From Spirochaeta sp. (lineage in GTDB: Bacteria; Spirochaetota; Spirochaetia; DSM-2461), in contig JAUVIY010000162.1 in the NCBI GenBank assembly GCA_030592625.1, forward strand, positions 1-6,257: a stretch of 6,257 nucleotides of DNA, read 5' to 3'. Shown here in pieces: positions 5,712 through 6,257 of this stretch. The position numbers were made by a program, and so were the translations under genes. Within the stretch, counting starts at the first letter, position 1. Every line of letters starts with the position of its first letter. The notes under the pieces are model-generated. The model was given only the letters and a program-made list of their open reading frames with translations, was not told where the DNA came from and ran no database searches.

Positions 5712-5777
5712 CCGCTGCGGCGTTGGCAGAATGCTCATTTAGCCCAGCTAAACTCTGCTTTTGCCGCCTTGCATCGG
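5712..5777. repeat. imperfect long hairpin within the element
   Basis: TTTAGC (5738-5743) and GCTAAA (5747-5752) form a perfect tip around CCA. Further out, GCAGA faces TCTGC, GGCG faces CGCC, and the outer CCG...TGC faces GCA...CGG. The arms contain bulges, so the full fold is inferred by eye. Confidence 0.55.
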
Positions 5778-5820
5778 AAAAAAATCATCGAAAATCTTCT
5801 CGACAACCAAGGAGAGAGAG

Positions 5821-5850
5821 GGCAATGTCAAAGCTTGCTTTGATATTGCC
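5821..5850. repeat. near-perfect 14-bp hairpin within the element
   Basis: GGCAATGTCAAAGC (5821-5834) pairs with GCTTTGATATTGCC (5837-5850), with one G-T mismatch (wobble in RNA) and a two-base TT centre. No T-run follows on the + strand, so it is not a classic intrinsic terminator. Confidence 0.75.
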
Positions 5851-5884
5851 GAACCGACGCAGGGTGCCGCAAAGCGAAAGCCCC

Positions 5885-5899
5885 AAGTCCGACAGACTC
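5885..5899 (-). repeat. right terminal inverted repeat
   Basis: AAGTCCGACAGACTC, reverse complement of the left copy. It lies next to the stop codon of the convergent channel gene (5900-5902). Confidence 0.8.
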
Positions 5900-6257
5900 C
5901 TAATCCTGAGAATCCGCCGTTTCTTCTCCGATATCTGATGGATCCGGAGCATTTTCTATAGGAACCGAAGACTGTTTAATCTCAGGGCGCGAGAGGTCAC
6001 TTGATTCTGTCCCTTTCATATGCACTACCCTCTGGGGAAACGGGATTTCGACATGATAGAGGGCAAAGGTTCTCCAGATTTCCAGATTGGTCCAACTCAT
6101 GGCTACGGCACGATTTTCCACATCCCGGATCCAGGTACGCAAATGTATGGTGATGCCCGACGAGGCGAATTCTCTTACCCGTACCAGGATTTCCGAATCC
6201 TTTTGCAGCCATGGATTTCGGGCTGCGATATCCGTGAGCAGTGTAATAACTTCATCC
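5900..6257 (-). CDS. MscS-family mechanosensitive ion channel, C-terminal part (partial)
   Basis: Read on the - strand from the right edge, 118 codons are open and end at TAG (5902-5900); the N-terminus, including all membrane helices, lies outside the window. The visible part is the cytoplasmic cage end of an MscS-type channel, which opens on hypo-osmotic shock to release solutes. It begins DEVITLLTDIAARNPWL, continues with LVRVREFASSGITIHLRTWI (residues 24-43), and reaches the family signature HVEIPFPQRVVH (68-79). The last 38 residues (81-118) are polar and rich in Ser, Pro, Glu and Asp with no domain I know, a common kind of tail in this family. The stop codon appears to be built from the TA beside the inverted-repeat element plus the element's first base, so the present C-terminus may result from insertion. 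It converges with the methyltransferase gene. Confidence 0.88.
   Translation of the reverse strand, partial: DEVITLLTDIAARNPWLQKDSEILVRVREFASSGITIHLRTWIRDVENRAVAMSWTNLEIWRTFALYHVEIPFPQRVVHMKGTESSDLSRPEIKQSSVPIENAPDPSDIGEETADSQD

Larger units (their letters stand above)
5664..5900. mobile_element. candidate MITE, about 237 bp, flanked by TA
   Basis: The gap between two convergent genes is filled by a sequence with 15-base perfect terminal inverted repeats, GAGTCTGTCGGACTT at 5665-5679 and its complement at 5885-5899. One further unmatched base at each end is followed by TA (5662-5663 and 5901-5902), as expected for a TA target duplication of the IS630/Tc1-mariner type. It holds no plausible gene; a 66-codon forward frame across it (5761-5961) has no ribosome binding site or recognisable motif. 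Inside are two long hairpins (5712-5777 and 5821-5850). It could instead be a REP/BIME-like repeat or a structured RNA; copy number in the genome would decide. It may also act as a two-way terminator between the convergent genes. Confidence 0.55.

Noticed and set aside
5642..5902. CRISPR array or tRNA/small rRNA gene in the intergenic region
   Set aside because: No regularly spaced direct repeats and no cloverleaf or tRNA TPsiC-like segment could be found; the repeats present are inverted and terminal.
5761..5961. 66-codon + strand open frame after the methyltransferase
   Set aside because: It crosses the inverted-repeat element and runs into the 3' end of the convergent channel gene, has no ribosome binding site, and its translation has no protein-like pattern.

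Overview
This window looks like ordinary chromosomal housekeeping DNA from a bacterium, roughly half G+C by eye. A free-living spirochaete-type genome is my best guess. It rests on the EpmA/EF-P pair followed by an RsmC-like methyltransferase, the clostridial-type ferredoxin and general protein style. No taxonomic marker is present, so this is tentative.

Layout. Bases 1-141 hold the last 26 codons of an unrecognised reading frame and a G-rich, TGA-rich stretch that may be the edge of an inserted element. A tightly packed + strand run follows: pth (peptidyl-tRNA hydrolase), an 18-codon reading frame that links it to pgl (6-phosphogluconolactonase), then a cation diffusion facilitator overlapping pgl by ATGA. 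A monocistronic 2[4Fe-4S] ferredoxin with its own ribosome binding site and a strong intrinsic terminator separates this run from the next. The second group is epmA (EF-P lysyltransferase), efp (elongation factor P) and a two-domain RsmC-like methyltransferase overlapping the end of efp. About 260 bases of non-coding DNA follow, almost all of it one element bounded by inverted repeats, with TA at both ends and strong internal hairpins (a MITE candidate). The window closes inside the 3' end of a convergent MscS-type mechanosensitive channel gene on the - strand.

How the genes fit. EpmA modifies Lys34 of EF-P, which relieves ribosome stalling at polyproline. Pth recycles peptidyl-tRNA dropped from ribosomes, and the RsmC-like protein probably modifies a nucleic acid, perhaps rRNA. 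So most of the window serves translation quality, with pgl (pentose phosphate pathway), metal efflux and electron transfer between.

I found no CRISPR array, phage, toxin-antitoxin or defence system. The points most worth a second look are the TA-flanked element that appears to supply the channel gene's stop codon, the internally duplicated methyltransferase with an altered catalytic motif and no normal start codon near its expected N-terminus, and two genes (pth, epmA) whose -10-like boxes sit so close to the start codon that their mRNAs may be leaderless.
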